Assembly (NCBI GenBank): GCA_031285625.1
Contig: JAITVV010000056.1
Coordinates: 57,125-121,124, forward strand
Reading direction: 5' to 3'
DNA: 64,000 nt
Source: Prevotella sp.
GTDB taxonomy: Bacteria; Bacteroidota; Bacteroidia; Bacteroidales; Dysgonomonadaceae
Positions 26,411 through 36,028 of this stretch are shown here, in pieces. Positions within the stretch are counted from its first letter, which is position 1; each line of letters opens with the position of its first letter. Below the pieces are notes generated by a model, which worked only from the letters and a program-made list of their open reading frames with translations, had not been told where the DNA came from and did no database searches. Made by a program: the position numbers and the translations under genes.

Positions 26411-28362
26411 ATGAAAAAAATAAAGAGTTATATCTATTATGTATTATCAGTGCATATTCTGGCACTACTATTGATGTCTTTGCAGCGTATCATATTGCTA
26501 CTTACAAATCTGCAACACATTGAAAACGTAGCAACAAAAGCAAACTGGATATTTTCAGCCCTGTTGCGCGGAGTATGGTTTGATAACGTAATCGCATGCT
26601 ATATATCAATACTACCATTAGTTGTTCTCTCGATCATAGGATTATTCAACAAAAGCAATAAAGTAATATTTACTATATTCAATGTATTCTATATAATTGT
26701 ATATACTCTCGTTTTTGCTATCGGAGCGGCTGATATCCCATATTTCAAATATTTCTTCAAACATTTGAATGTTTCCATCTTTAATTGGAACGAAGAAGGG
26801 GGAACTACAATTGAAATGATATTGGAAGAAACATCTTACTATGCTTATATGGCATTATTCGTTGTGTTTATATTCCTATTCGGATATTTAATTTTCAAGT
26901 TGAGTAAAAGATTACTACAAAAAAGCCAAGAAAACTTAAAGAAAAAGGAGTACTTAGCTTATCTGCCTGTTTGCCTTATCCTTATTGCGCTTTGCATATT
27001 CGGGATAAGAGGACGCTTTGGCTATAATCCGATCAGAACCAGCCAGGCATATTTTTGTGACAATTCTTTTCTCAACCAGCTTGGAATAAACCCTTCATTC
27101 TATTTTATGAGGGATGTCATTGAATCTTCAAAGTCTCACTATAATGTAAATGACATTATTGCAGAAAAGGATGCAATATCAATAGCTAGAAAAGCATTCG
27201 GACTGAATCCCGAGAATAAAGAGAAATCACCTCTTCAAAGGTATGTTGAAGCACAAGGAGAGACAAAAGACATGAACGTAGTGGTTATCTCATGGAGTCA
27301 ATGTCCTCAGACTTATTAAAAATAAAAGAGAATGGAAAAGAAATAACTCCATTTTTGAATCAACTCATCAATAAGTCATACTACTTTGATCATTTCTACT
27401 CAGCAGGAACCCATACCAATCATGGTATTCTAGCGTCTTTATACGGACTCCCGGCCTTGTTCGATAAAAACATGATGAAGAATGTGAATATACCTCTATG
27501 TCAGGGATTACCTAATACATTGCAAGATCAGGGGTATAAGACCATGTTCTTTATGACTCATGAAGCCCAATATGACAATATGAACGCATTCCTAATCGAA
27601 AATGGAATTGAAGAGATATATTCACAGGAAGACTATCCTAAAGAGATGCGAAGGAATAGTTTTGGTGTAGCTGATGATTTCTTATTAAATTATGCTTTGG
27701 ATAAATTCAATGAATCCACACAGACAACCCCATTTTTTGCCACTTTATTAACAGTAAGTAATCACCCCCCATATATCGTTCCCGAAAAGTTCAAAGATAG
27801 AAGCAGTGATCCTCAATATCAAATTGTAGCTTTCGCTGATGATGCTATACGCCAATTCTTTGCCGAAGCTGAAAAACAAACATGGTATAAAAACACAATA
27901 TTCGTCCTATTGGGAGATCATGGGAAAATTGTAGGAACTCAGACATACGAAATGCCTCTCTCGTTAAATCATATCCCATTTATAATATATTCTCCTGCAT
28001 TTGAAGATGCTCCTAAGACTTTTACAGAGTTAGGAGGGCAGGTTGATGTATTCCCTACTGTTATGGGATTATTGAACCGGCCTTATGAAAACAATACGTT
28101 TGGAGAGGATCTCTTTAAAACAAAACGCCCCTATATATTTTTCTCTTCGGATAATGCCCTAGGCTGCATAGGCCCTCATTTTTTCTATTCATATAACTTT
28201 AAAGCTAAGATGGAAGGATTATATCAGTACAATAACAATAATCCTGAGAATTTCATTGCTCAGCACAGGCAAGAAGCAGACAGTATGCGCATATATTCTG
28301 CAGCCATGTTTCAAACAGCAAGTTATATGTTTCAGAATAATCTGAATAGAACAAATAATTAG
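26411..28362 (+). pseudogene. LtaS-like sulfatase/phosphoglycerol transferase, broken by a one-base deletion
   Basis: Two reading frames together make one protein of about 650 residues. The first part (26411-27319) has five N-terminal membrane segments and reaches MNVVVI; the second (from 27292) continues with MESMSSDLLKIKENG. In intact homologues these join as NVVVI-L-MESMS, so one base is missing near 27289-27291. The second frame carries the rest of the alkaline-phosphatase-like domain: AGTHTNHGILASLYGLPAL with the candidate nucleophile Thr, and LLGDHGK with metal ligands. The family transfers phosphoglycerol or phosphoethanolamine groups outside the inner membrane. It is either a true pseudogene or a sequencing error. 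Confidence 0.82.
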
Positions 28363-28406
28363 CTAAATTATTCAAATCATAACCTCACATAACAAAACTT
28401 TTGGTC

Positions 28407-28414
28407 TATTTTTG
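28407..28414 (+). promoter_or_regulatory. Candidate -7 element for the lipoprotein/Nudix-regulator pair
   Basis: TATTTTTG lies 180 bases before the favoured ATG at 28594, so the leader would be long. The remaining spacer (28363-28593) shows no other gene or strong hairpin. Confidence 0.35.
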
Positions 28415-28593
28415 TTGTTATAATAAGAATACATTTCGCAGGCATTTTTGTTAAAATATTATAAACTAATATCTTAAGGTGTAAATCAGACAAAATAATC
28501 AGAAATAATAATGTTGAAATGAAAATTATTTGTAATTTGGTGCTGAATTACATGGAACAGTTCACCCAGAACATTTTTACAGAGTGCTCTTTT

Positions 28594-29442
28594 ATGAAAA
28601 ATTATTATAAAGGTATATTTATACTTTTGTCTTTCTTTTTATTAGCCTGTACATCAGAGAATAATGAAGCTCAACAACAATTAGCTACAGCCAGGCTTGC
28701 ATACAATAAGAAGGATTACACTTTAGCGAAACAACAACTTGACAGTTTAAAAATAAAATATCCCAAAGCATTTACTCAAATAAGAGAGGGACTTGCTTTA
28801 TTAGACTCGGTCAGAAGAGGAGAAAACGAACAGATAATCACATCTTGCGATTCATTAATAATCCATTTTCAACCACAGGTAGATCTGAAAAAAAAGCAAT
28901 TTAGTTTTATACAAAACAAACAGTATCAAGAAACAGGAAGTTATATACCTAAAGAAAGTGTTACAAATTCTATTGAGGGAACAACGTTGAGATCCGGTGT
29001 TGAAGAAAACGGACAATTATATCTGGAAAGTGTATTTATTGGCGGTCAAAAACATAATAAACTAAAGATATCGACAAAAGACGGATCATTTGCTGAATCG
29101 ATTCCGGTAAATGATGACGGATTAAACTACCGCTTTACGAATATGAACAAAACTTATGAAATAATACGTTTTGGAGGAGCCAAAGAGAATGGGTTGGCAA
29201 AATTTATATTCACAAATATAAACAAACCCTTAACTGCCTCTATAGAGGGACAGGGGAGATATACATATACCTTATCACAGCCGGTAAAATCGGCTATAGC
29301 CAAATCTTATGAGTTATCAGTAATGATGTTACAGCTAGACAGTCTTAAAATGGCAAAAGAAAAAGCTGAATATCATATATATTATCTTGATAACAAGAAG
29401 AATGAAGTTACAACAGACACTACAAAACAAGAAAAACTTTAA
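28594..29442 (+). CDS. Lipoprotein of unknown function
   Basis: Starting at 28594 gives 282 residues with a good lipoprotein signal (MKNYYKGIFILLSFFLLAC); an upstream ATG at 28519 would bury it. The N-terminal part after the lipobox looks like one TPR-type helical hairpin (ARLAYNKKDYTLAKQQLDSLKIKYPKA, exceeding no known domain by itself). A beta-rich part follows (GTTLRSGVEENGQLYLESVF, and NYRFTNMNKTYEIIRF), and a Lys-rich helix ends the protein. I do not recognise a family. The next gene starts five bases after its stop. Confidence 0.7.
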   Translation: MKNYYKGIFILLSFFLLACTSENNEAQQQLATARLAYNKKDYTLAKQQLDSLKIKYPKAFTQIREGLALLDSVRRGENEQIITSCDSLIIHFQPQVDLKKKQFSFIQNKQYQETGSYIPKESVTNSIEGTTLRSGVEENGQLYLESVFIGGQKHNKLKISTKDGSFAESIPVNDDGLNYRFTNMNKTYEIIRFGGAKENGLAKFIFTNINKPLTASIEGQGRYTYTLSQPVKSAIAKSYELSVMMLQLDSLKMAKEKAEYHIYYLDNKKNEVTTDTTKQEKL

Positions 29443-29447
29443 AGTTC

Positions 29448-30188
29448 ATGGGAAAAGAAAAACTATCAACAGAAACTCTTGAGCAGAACAAAGATATATT
29501 CATCCCAAATGTATCTGTTGATTGCACTATATTCGGATTTCACTCAGGATGTCTTAAAATACTATTATGTAAATTCAAAGTGAGTGATAAATGGATGATT
29601 CCGGGAGGTTTTATCTCAATGGATGAACTCCCTGACGAAGCTGCATCCCGTGTACTTATTGCAAGAACCGGATTGAATGATATATATTTAAAGCAATTCT
29701 ACTTCTTAGGTAAAAAACCGAATAATGAAGATATTATTGATAAAACGTCTTCACTCAATAGTTCTATCAGTCTTGCATATTATGCTTTGATAAAATTTGA
29801 AGAGGCAAAAATCCAAGCAAACGAATACGAGAATATCGGATGGTTTGATATTAATGAAATACCGGATCTGTATCCTGCTCACAGAGAAATTGTAAATGTT
29901 GCAATTGAAACGATTCGCAAACAAATTGGTTTCGTCCCGATAGGATATGAATTGCTACCTGAGAAATTCACAATGCCTGAGTTGCGAAGTATTTACGAAT
30001 CAATTTTAGGACGTGAACTAGACCGAAGAAACTTTCAACGCAAAATGCTATCAATAGGCTATATCAAGACTCTAAATGAAACGCGGAAAGCAGGCGCTCA
30101 CAAATCTCCCAATTTGTACACATTCGATAAAGAAAGATACAAAGAGGCTGAACAGCTGGGTATCCAGATAATGAGTAATAATCTGTAA
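29448..30188 (+). CDS. Nudix-related transcriptional regulator (NrtR/AraR type)
   Basis: The 246-residue protein has an N-terminal Nudix fold (about residues 20-150) and a C-terminal winged-helix (about 165-240, ending with HKSPNLYTFDKERYKEAE). The Nudix box starts GGFISMDELPDEAASR but then reads VLIARTGL, so the REUxEExGU glutamates are lost and pyrophosphatase activity is unlikely. That is the pattern of NrtR/AraR regulators, which use the dead Nudix domain to bind sugar or ADP-ribose ligands. The ligand and targets here are unknown. It lies five bases after the lipoprotein gene. Confidence 0.85.
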   Translation: MGKEKLSTETLEQNKDIFIPNVSVDCTIFGFHSGCLKILLCKFKVSDKWMIPGGFISMDELPDEAASRVLIARTGLNDIYLKQFYFLGKKPNNEDIIDKTSSLNSSISLAYYALIKFEEAKIQANEYENIGWFDINEIPDLYPAHREIVNVAIETIRKQIGFVPIGYELLPEKFTMPELRSIYESILGRELDRRNFQRKMLSIGYIKTLNETRKAGAHKSPNLYTFDKERYKEAEQLGIQIMSNNL

Positions 30189-30195
30189 CATACAA

Positions 30196-30241
30196 AAATA
30201 AAAAGAAAAGCTCCTGATTTCAGGAGCTTTTCTTTTTATTT
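30196..30241. terminator. Strong bidirectional terminator
   Basis: A 21-bp perfect stem (30196-30216 with 30221-30241) with an ATTT loop and A/T-rich flanks lies between convergent genes. Confidence 0.9.
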
Positions 30242-30262
30242 AGACGACAGGGAAGTTTTCAA

Positions 30263-30937
30263 TTATCTTCCTTGTTGAGCATCTTGAATCATCTTTTCAT
30301 TTGGTAGAATATAAATTTCTACACGACGATTCTGAGTTCTTCCCGAAGCTGTACTATTATCAGCAACCGGCTGAGTAGAACCAAATCCCTGAGATACCAT
30401 ACGGCTACCTGAAACTCCTTTAGTTTGAAGGAAGTTGTAAACAGATTGAGCACGTTTTTCAGACAATGGATTATTAATAGCATCGTTACCTGTATTATCA
30501 GTATGTCCATATATCTGAATATCTGTATCAGGATTGCTGTTCAAAGAAGCTGCAAAGTTAGAAAGAGCACTTTGAGAAGCAGTACTTAATGTACTTGAAT
30601 TTGTTGCAAACAATATTCCTGATTCGAAAGTAACTTTTATAGCTTGTCCATCATTAATTGATTCAACCTGAGCCCCATTAATCTGCTCAAGTTCTTTCTT
30701 TTGCTTGTCCATTTTATTTCCGATGATAGCACCGGCAGAACCACCTACAACAGCACCAATACCTGCACCCCATGCAGCACCCTTACCTCCACCGATAATG
30801 GCTCCGATACCTGCACCTAAAGCACCTCCTGCACCAGCACCAATACCACCACCTTTTACAGTGTCGCTGGCACCACAACTAGAAAATAATAAAGTACAGC
30901 TCAAAACAATAGCTGTCAAAAATGAAAAATGTTTCAT
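30263..30937 (-). CDS. OmpA-family lipoprotein with glycine zipper
   Basis: The 224-residue product has a lipoprotein signal ending LLFSSC near residue 21, a glycine-zipper stretch (about residues 27-75, repeated GAGIGAxxGG units), a short coiled segment and a C-terminal OmpA domain. The latter includes IQIYGHTDNTGNDAINNPLS and GFGSTQPVADN with RTQNRRVEI, the residues that bind peptidoglycan. It probably anchors the outer membrane to the cell wall (YiaD/Pal-like). It is likely a single gene; the upstream gap of 40 bases has no clear promoter. Confidence 0.92.
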   Translation of the reverse strand: MKHFSFLTAIVLSCTLLFSSCGASDTVKGGGIGAGAGGALGAGIGAIIGGGKGAAWGAGIGAVVGGSAGAIIGNKMDKQKKELEQINGAQVESINDGQAIKVTFESGILFATNSSTLSTASQSALSNFAASLNSNPDTDIQIYGHTDNTGNDAINNPLSEKRAQSVYNFLQTKGVSGSRMVSQGFGSTQPVADNSTASGRTQNRRVEIYILPNEKMIQDAQQGR

Positions 30938-30977
30938 AATTAAAAATTTTAATTTAAATTATTAGTTTGTGATATTT

Positions 30978-31307
30978 TTATTCAAATATTCCTATTGATT
31001 CACAATAAGCAAGCTCACCCTGAATAATAAATGAAATATCTTCAGCTGAGAAGTTATTGATTTTATCTTTTTTTGTATTGTTCAGAACATAGGACACAAT
31101 TTCATCTTCGTCAATATCGACTAAGACCTCTCCTTCTGAATCATCATCCATAAACCCTTTTTCCTCATAAAATTCGTATACAATATCAATGATGTAATTG
31201 ATTTCATCATTCGAATATTTTCCTTTTACGTCTTGTGGCAAGTAGTTTTGAATATACTTTACAGCATCATCCTCATCATACTGTATAAGATCTTTTTCAT
31301 TACTCAT
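30978..31307 (-). CDS. Small acidic protein of unknown function
   Basis: The 109-residue soluble protein is rich in Asp and Glu and looks like two copies of a short helical unit: EDDAVKYIQNYLPQDVKGKYSNDEINYIIDIV, and DEDEIVSYVLNNTKKDKINNFSAEDISFIIQG (each cited here only as a motif pattern of about 30 residues). This internal duplication argues for a real gene. I recognise no family. It lies 40 bases upstream of the OmpA lipoprotein gene on the same strand and could share its transcript. Confidence 0.65.
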   Translation of the reverse strand: MSNEKDLIQYDEDDAVKYIQNYLPQDVKGKYSNDEINYIIDIVYEFYEEKGFMDDDSEGEVLVDIDEDEIVSYVLNNTKKDKINNFSAEDISFIIQGELAYCESIGIFE

Positions 31308-31492
31308 AGTGTCTGTATTTAGAATATTGTATAGTTTTATAACAATGAAATAACTCCGATGTTCAAAATTATTAAATGTTTTTGCAGTTCATATCTCTTA
31401 TTCTATCAGTTTGGTTGTTAAGTAAGACTGCTTAAACAAAAAAAGGTTTAATAATTAAGAAAAGATTCCTAATCTTAACTTAAATACTAAGT
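31308..31492. other. Intergenic region
   Basis: AT-rich spacer without an ORF, strong hairpin or clear promoter motif. I see nothing to annotate. Confidence 0.3.
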
Positions 31493-32155
31493 TTATTTTT
31501 TCTTTAGTATTAAAAATGCTAAAACAATAAGAGGCAAAATCATAATTCCTATATATAGTGCATTACTTTTCAGCAAATCGAATGGAGTATATATAAGAGC
31601 GACAACAATACCCACAACAGCTCCTCCCATATGCGCATCATGACCGATATTGCCCACACTTTTCAACATTCCATAGATAGAAAAGGCCAGGTACCCCACC
31701 CCAAATATCCATCCGGGAATATCTATCGGAATAAAAAAGAAGCGAAGAGGCATCTCCGGAAAAACCGCAATGGCTGCAAATAATATACCTACAACACCCC
31801 CCGATGCACCAATCGCGCTATAATAGTATTCTTTACGATGGATAAACAGGGATAAAAGTCCTCCTCCAGCTATTGAGAAAAAGTATATTACCAGATAAAT
31901 CCATATGCCAAAAGCATATATAATTACATCCGAAAAGAAATACAATGTCATCATATTAAACAACAAGTGCATGTAGTCTCCATGAAGTGTAGCAGAAGTC
32001 AGCAACCTGTCCCACTGTTTAGACTTTCCCAAAATAGCTCCCACATTAAATTTATACCTATCAAAGAAAGCCATATCATTGAACCCTTTGATACTGGTTA
32101 TAACCGTAAGAACTATAATAATAAGAGGAATAATACTATCTAAATCAAAATTCAT
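31493..32155 (-). CDS. Rhomboid family intramembrane serine protease
   Basis: The 220-residue protein has six membrane segments. The rhomboid features are HLLFNMMTLYFF (segment 2, with His and Asn), the active-site Ser in AIGASGGVVGILF (about residues 116-128) and the catalytic His in HDAHMGGAVVGI in segment 6. This fits the basic six-helix bacterial rhomboid, which cleaves membrane-embedded substrates. A -7 element TACCTTTG (minus strand) lies at 32182-32189. No neighbour suggests a substrate. Confidence 0.88.
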   Translation of the reverse strand: MNFDLDSIIPLIIIVLTVITSIKGFNDMAFFDRYKFNVGAILGKSKQWDRLLTSATLHGDYMHLLFNMMTLYFFSDVIIYAFGIWIYLVIYFFSIAGGGLLSLFIHRKEYYYSAIGASGGVVGILFAAIAVFPEMPLRFFFIPIDIPGWIFGVGYLAFSIYGMLKSVGNIGHDAHMGGAVVGIVVALIYTPFDLLKSNALYIGIMILPLIVLAFLILKKK

Positions 32156-32181
32156 AAATTACTATTTTAAATTAGGACAAG

Positions 32182-32189
32182 CAAAGGTA
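32182..32189 (-). promoter_or_regulatory. -7 element of the rhomboid gene
   Basis: CAAAGGTA on the plus strand is TACCTTTG on the minus strand, 27 bases upstream of the start. Confidence 0.55.
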
Positions 32190-32285
32190 TAAAAAAGAGA
32201 ATATGTGAAGATGATTTTCAAATTATATTTCTCTATCTGCGTCCTTTACATTTCGTATAATTGTGATAATATGAATATTTTCATG

Positions 32286-32293
32286 TAAATTTG
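32286..32293 (+). promoter_or_regulatory. -7 element of the TPR protein gene
   Basis: TAAATTTG 31 bases before the ATG; TTG at 32261-32263 is a possible -33 with a 22-base spacer. Confidence 0.5.
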
Positions 32294-32323
32294 GGTCGGT
32301 TAATCATTTAGAATAGCAGACAC

Positions 32324-33745
32324 ATGAAATCTATATTTATCCATTTATTACTCACTATTTGTTGTTTACCCACTGTCTTTTCACAGACATTGCCGGAGGC
32401 AAAAGAACTTTATCTGCAAGGTAAATATAAAGAAGCTCTCCCTACATTTGAAGCAGAGTATAATGCTAAACCAGATGATGCTAACCTGAACCAATGGTAT
32501 GGTGCATGCTTATTCGAAACAGGAGGAAACCTTCAGAAAGCAGAAGAATGCTTACTTGTAGCCTCTAAAAAACGAATACAAGACTCATTCCTCTATCTGG
32601 GTCGGCTATACACAAATGAATATAGATTTACAGAAGCAACCGAGGCATTTAGCAAGTATGAAGCTATGCTGAAAAAAAAGGACGATGCAGCCAGAGAAAA
32701 ACTTGAAGAAAAACGTCAGGTAATGTCACGCCTTCGTCGTATGGTATCCAATACCGAAGATATTCAGATCATCGATAGTCTGATCATCGATAAATCAAAA
32801 TTTCTTTCGGCATACAAGCTAAGCCTTAGTTCCGGTCGCCTTGATTATTTCGATAAAATCTTTATTTCCGATAAAAATATTGATGCTACTGTATATACCA
32901 ATGAAAAAGAAACTAAGATGTACTATGCCAGACCTGACAATGATATTCTTAGCTTATATTCTAAAGAGAAACTACTGGACGAATTTGGCAACGAAAAGAA
33001 ACTGTCAACGACAAACTTTGGGTTATCAGGGAACGTAAATTATCCATATATGATGGCTGACGGGGTAACGATTTACTTTGCCGCAGAAGATGAAAATTCT
33101 CTTGGTGGATACGATCTTTTTGTGTCGCGGTACAATATGAATAATGATACATACCTTAGTCCCGAACGTCTAAACATGCCATTCAATTCGTTATATAACG
33201 ACTATATGATGGCTGTAGATGAAGAAAAAGGGATCGGGTGGTTTGCTACTGACAGATACTTGCCCGAAGGGATGGTTTGTATATATACTTTTATCCCAAA
33301 TAAAGTGGTAAAAATAGTAGAAAGCGAGGACGAAAATTACCTGGCTAACAGAGCACACATATCATCTATCAAAGATTCGTGGAGTGCGGATAAGAACTAT
33401 TCCAACCTTGTTACTCTGGCACGTAAAGAAGCTGTAAAAAAGGTGGAGGTAGTGCATGACTTTGAATTTGTTATCAACGATAGTAAAACCTATTACACAA
33501 TGGCAGATTTCAAAAATCCTGCTGCAAGAAATATTTTCAGTAAGCTTCTTCAATTAAAAACAGAGCAAAAGGATCTCTCAGATAAACTGGAGAAAAAACG
33601 CGTAGAGTATAGTACAAACTCCGAAGATGGAAAACGCAGAATAGCTTCAGATATTTTCAGTATGGAAGAAAGACTGGAGCAACTTCAATCTGAAATTCCG
33701 ATGATGGAAATGCAAGTAAGGAGTCAGGAATTAGGAAATTCCTAA
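32324..33745 (+). CDS. TPR and PD40-type repeat protein, exported
   Basis: The 473-residue product has a signal peptide (to about residue 20, TVFSQ). TPR helices follow at about residues 22-120 (YLQGKYKEALPTFEAEYN, YLGRLYTNEYRFTEATEAF), then a propeller-like part with PD40-type units (MYYARPDND, GGYDLFVSRYN, GIGWFATDRY), and a long C-terminal coiled coil (about 400-470). The plan is like the gliding/PorE-type proteins but without the OmpA end. It may be a periplasmic cell-envelope scaffold; the exact role is unknown. It is convergent with the glycosyltransferase operon, five bases away. Confidence 0.72.
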   Translation: MKSIFIHLLLTICCLPTVFSQTLPEAKELYLQGKYKEALPTFEAEYNAKPDDANLNQWYGACLFETGGNLQKAEECLLVASKKRIQDSFLYLGRLYTNEYRFTEATEAFSKYEAMLKKKDDAAREKLEEKRQVMSRLRRMVSNTEDIQIIDSLIIDKSKFLSAYKLSLSSGRLDYFDKIFISDKNIDATVYTNEKETKMYYARPDNDILSLYSKEKLLDEFGNEKKLSTTNFGLSGNVNYPYMMADGVTIYFAAEDENSLGGYDLFVSRYNMNNDTYLSPERLNMPFNSLYNDYMMAVDEEKGIGWFATDRYLPEGMVCIYTFIPNKVVKIVESEDENYLANRAHISSIKDSWSADKNYSNLVTLARKEAVKKVEVVHDFEFVINDSKTYYTMADFKNPAARNIFSKLLQLKTEQKDLSDKLEKKRVEYSTNSEDGKRRIASDIFSMEERLEQLQSEIPMMEMQVRSQELGNS

Positions 33746-33750
33746 TATTC

Positions 33751-35160
33751 CTATTTTTTTAGTATTCCTCTCTTAGATATAAGTAATGATATACCAACAC
33801 CAATAACTGCAAAACCCAGCAACAGGAATGGCATATACCAGATAATAAAATCGATCTGAGGATGCCAGAATGAATGCTCTTTAAATATAACATACCAGGA
33901 TAGAGGACATATAGCAGATATTATTGTACTAGCCAAAAGCGCAATATATTTCCGATCATCTAATCTTCGGCCTATGAAGAAAACAAGCACGCTAAAGAAA
34001 AGAATTATACCAATAAGCACGGCAAACCAAAACTCAAAGCCCAAACTTACAAAGCCCCATTCAAATGCATTTCCCCTCAGGTAATCTTTAATTACATTAT
34101 TCCATAGAAAAGACAAAGAGTCTGAGTCAGCAAAACGTTCACTATCTAAATCGGCACCAGACAGGCCGCTTTTGAAGGAAGACCTTCTCAAAAAGGCATT
34201 CGAAATATATTGGAATGCAGAATCATAGTTACCCAGTAAATATCTAAGCTGAATAATAAGAGTACCGAATTGAATAATAATAGCAATCCCTGCCACCAAA
34301 CCGGCATTAAAGCATAACTTTATAAAATTCAGAACTTTCCATTTCTCTAAGATGGCATAATAGATAATAGGGATAAATATAGTCAACATCGCCGTTGATA
34401 TAAATTCAAGTCCCGAGAAGAAAAGTTTGATCAATACTGAAATAAATAACCACACTAAGATTTTTTTTCCGGATACTTTATCAGGCAAGCAATGTCTTTT
34501 TTCGAGAAGCAATAACATCGTCAAAAATGGAGCAAAGAAATTCCACAATGCCCACCAAAGCCCGTTACCTCCAAAAAGCACCAGCCAGGAAGAAAAGAAG
34601 GTAAAAAGGAATGTTATTAATGCTGCGATAAAACCTAAGTTTCGATACACCCATCCTATAAATAACATGAAGCATAAGGAAAGTAGTATACAATTTATAA
34701 ATCTAAGTATTTGGTAATTTGTACTATTATCGAATGGAAGTACTTTTTGTATAGCATACCAGAATAAGGCATTTCCCCCTGAGTGACTTACATATACACA
34801 ATAATCATCAGGAGTTTTTTGTTCCTGTGTATAATATTTAATTTGTTCAAACTTAAACTGGGTAATAATATGATCACGCACAAGTAAGTCACTTATCTGA
34901 TCTCCTTGCAATACACTGTCAACAACTTGCGACCTATCATAATTTACTCCGGTAAAACCAGAGGCGGCAAAGATTCCATCTTTCTGAGCTTTTGCCATTT
35001 TACCGACAACTAAAGCCTCTACAAAGGTTTCATATTCCTGATATCTGTTTTCAGGAATAATTTTAAATATGTTGAAATAAAAGCTGAGAAGCAAAAAGGT
35101 GAAACAAATTATATAAAATATAGACTGTTTCTTTTTTAACCAGTTAAGAGTAGTGTTCAT
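33751..35160 (-). CDS. Polytopic membrane protein, GT-C-like
   Basis: Starting at 35160 (MNTTLNWLKKKQSIFY) gives 469 residues; a longer frame to 35211 would overlap the upstream gene. There are about eleven membrane segments, and the first two are separated by a long loop of about 110 residues. That layout is seen in GT-C lipid-linked glycosyltransferases. It shows no clear DxD in that loop, so enzymatic class is inferred from topology. It starts four bases after the stop of the upstream glycosyltransferase-like gene and is the last gene of a three-gene operon. Confidence 0.7.
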   Translation of the reverse strand: MNTTLNWLKKKQSIFYIICFTFLLLSFYFNIFKIIPENRYQEYETFVEALVVGKMAKAQKDGIFAASGFTGVNYDRSQVVDSVLQGDQISDLLVRDHIITQFKFEQIKYYTQEQKTPDDYCVYVSHSGGNALFWYAIQKVLPFDNSTNYQILRFINCILLSLCFMLFIGWVYRNLGFIAALITFLFTFFSSWLVLFGGNGLWWALWNFFAPFLTMLLLLEKRHCLPDKVSGKKILVWLFISVLIKLFFSGLEFISTAMLTIFIPIIYYAILEKWKVLNFIKLCFNAGLVAGIAIIIQFGTLIIQLRYLLGNYDSAFQYISNAFLRRSSFKSGLSGADLDSERFADSDSLSFLWNNVIKDYLRGNAFEWGFVSLGFEFWFAVLIGIILFFSVLVFFIGRRLDDRKYIALLASTIISAICPLSWYVIFKEHSFWHPQIDFIIWYMPFLLLGFAVIGVGISLLISKRGILKK

Positions 35161-35164
35161 AAAA

Positions 35165-36025
35165 TTAGAATAAGTCTTTGAAGAAATATTTAAACTTCCA
35201 CCATGCACCATATAGTTTTCGTAGTTGGAAGCGTCGATTGTAATGTCTCATGCTTTTATAATAAACATCACGGCGGGCCTGTATAGGATATTTATCTATT
35301 ATCGACCAATCCATCACTCCACCAAGGGGTATAAGCTCGTTAGTCGATACAGCCTCTATTTTGTATTCTTTTGCCAGCATCGAATAAATGCTTTGATCGT
35401 GCCTGTTTTCGGTGAAGCCTTCCAAGTTGGGACTTTTTGAAGGCTCATCTGTTATCAGGCTAAAGTTATCGTTAATAACATTTACCCATTTATCAACAAA
35501 AGCCATTGATATTGGACTCTTTTTAAGGAATATAACTGTTGCTTCATATTGGGTGGTTTGCGTAACATCTTTATTGTCTCTAACGCCAAAATAATCGAAT
35601 ATATCTCCTTTTGTCCACTCATATTCAAATCGTAATCCTTCCGGCATACCATTGTAGTTTTTCTCAAAGCTCCTGAAACCGAGCATTCCCGAAGGACTTT
35701 TTTCTACGATATCATAATATTCAGCCAGACGTTCTTTTCCGTCCGGATTCAGATAACATCCTACATCAGTATATAGTAGTATGTCCCCATCCTCCATGCT
35801 ATCAAGTGTTTTTTTAATCAAAGGTGGTTTCCAACACCAATAACCATATCCTTTTGAATACGGATACATATATCGTCCCCATTTTTTACGGAATTCCTTA
35901 CTCAGATCTTTCTCCGTATATGTATATATTCTATCAAATACACCCATCGCCTCTGCATTTTTTACATACTGAGGAAATCCGGGAGATAATAGTGTATTAC
36001 CAAATGTGCATAATACTTTCTTCAT
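35165..36025 (-). CDS. Glycosyltransferase-like protein, copy 2
   Basis: The 286-residue cytoplasmic protein has the plan of GT-A sugar transferases: a start VLCTFGNTLLSPGFPQYVK, a central GYGYWCWKPPLIKKTL, then an acidic LLYTDVGCYLNPDGKERL (a DxD-like site), and late GFTENRHDQSIYSML followed by PIQARRDVYY. It is a paralogue of the next gene with the same motif order. The two lie three bases apart, so they form one transcript. They probably add sugars to a surface glycan; donor and acceptor are unknown. Confidence 0.78.
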   Translation of the reverse strand: MKKVLCTFGNTLLSPGFPQYVKNAEAMGVFDRIYTYTEKDLSKEFRKKWGRYMYPYSKGYGYWCWKPPLIKKTLDSMEDGDILLYTDVGCYLNPDGKERLAEYYDIVEKSPSGMLGFRSFEKNYNGMPEGLRFEYEWTKGDIFDYFGVRDNKDVTQTTQYEATVIFLKKSPISMAFVDKWVNVINDNFSLITDEPSKSPNLEGFTENRHDQSIYSMLAKEYKIEAVSTNELIPLGGVMDWSIIDKYPIQARRDVYYKSMRHYNRRFQLRKLYGAWWKFKYFFKDLF

Positions 36026-36028
36026 ATA

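Noticed and set aside
30705..30965. Pro/Ala-rich frame on the plus strand opposite the OmpA lipoprotein
   Set aside because: It is the complement of the glycine-zipper repeats and has no independent signals.
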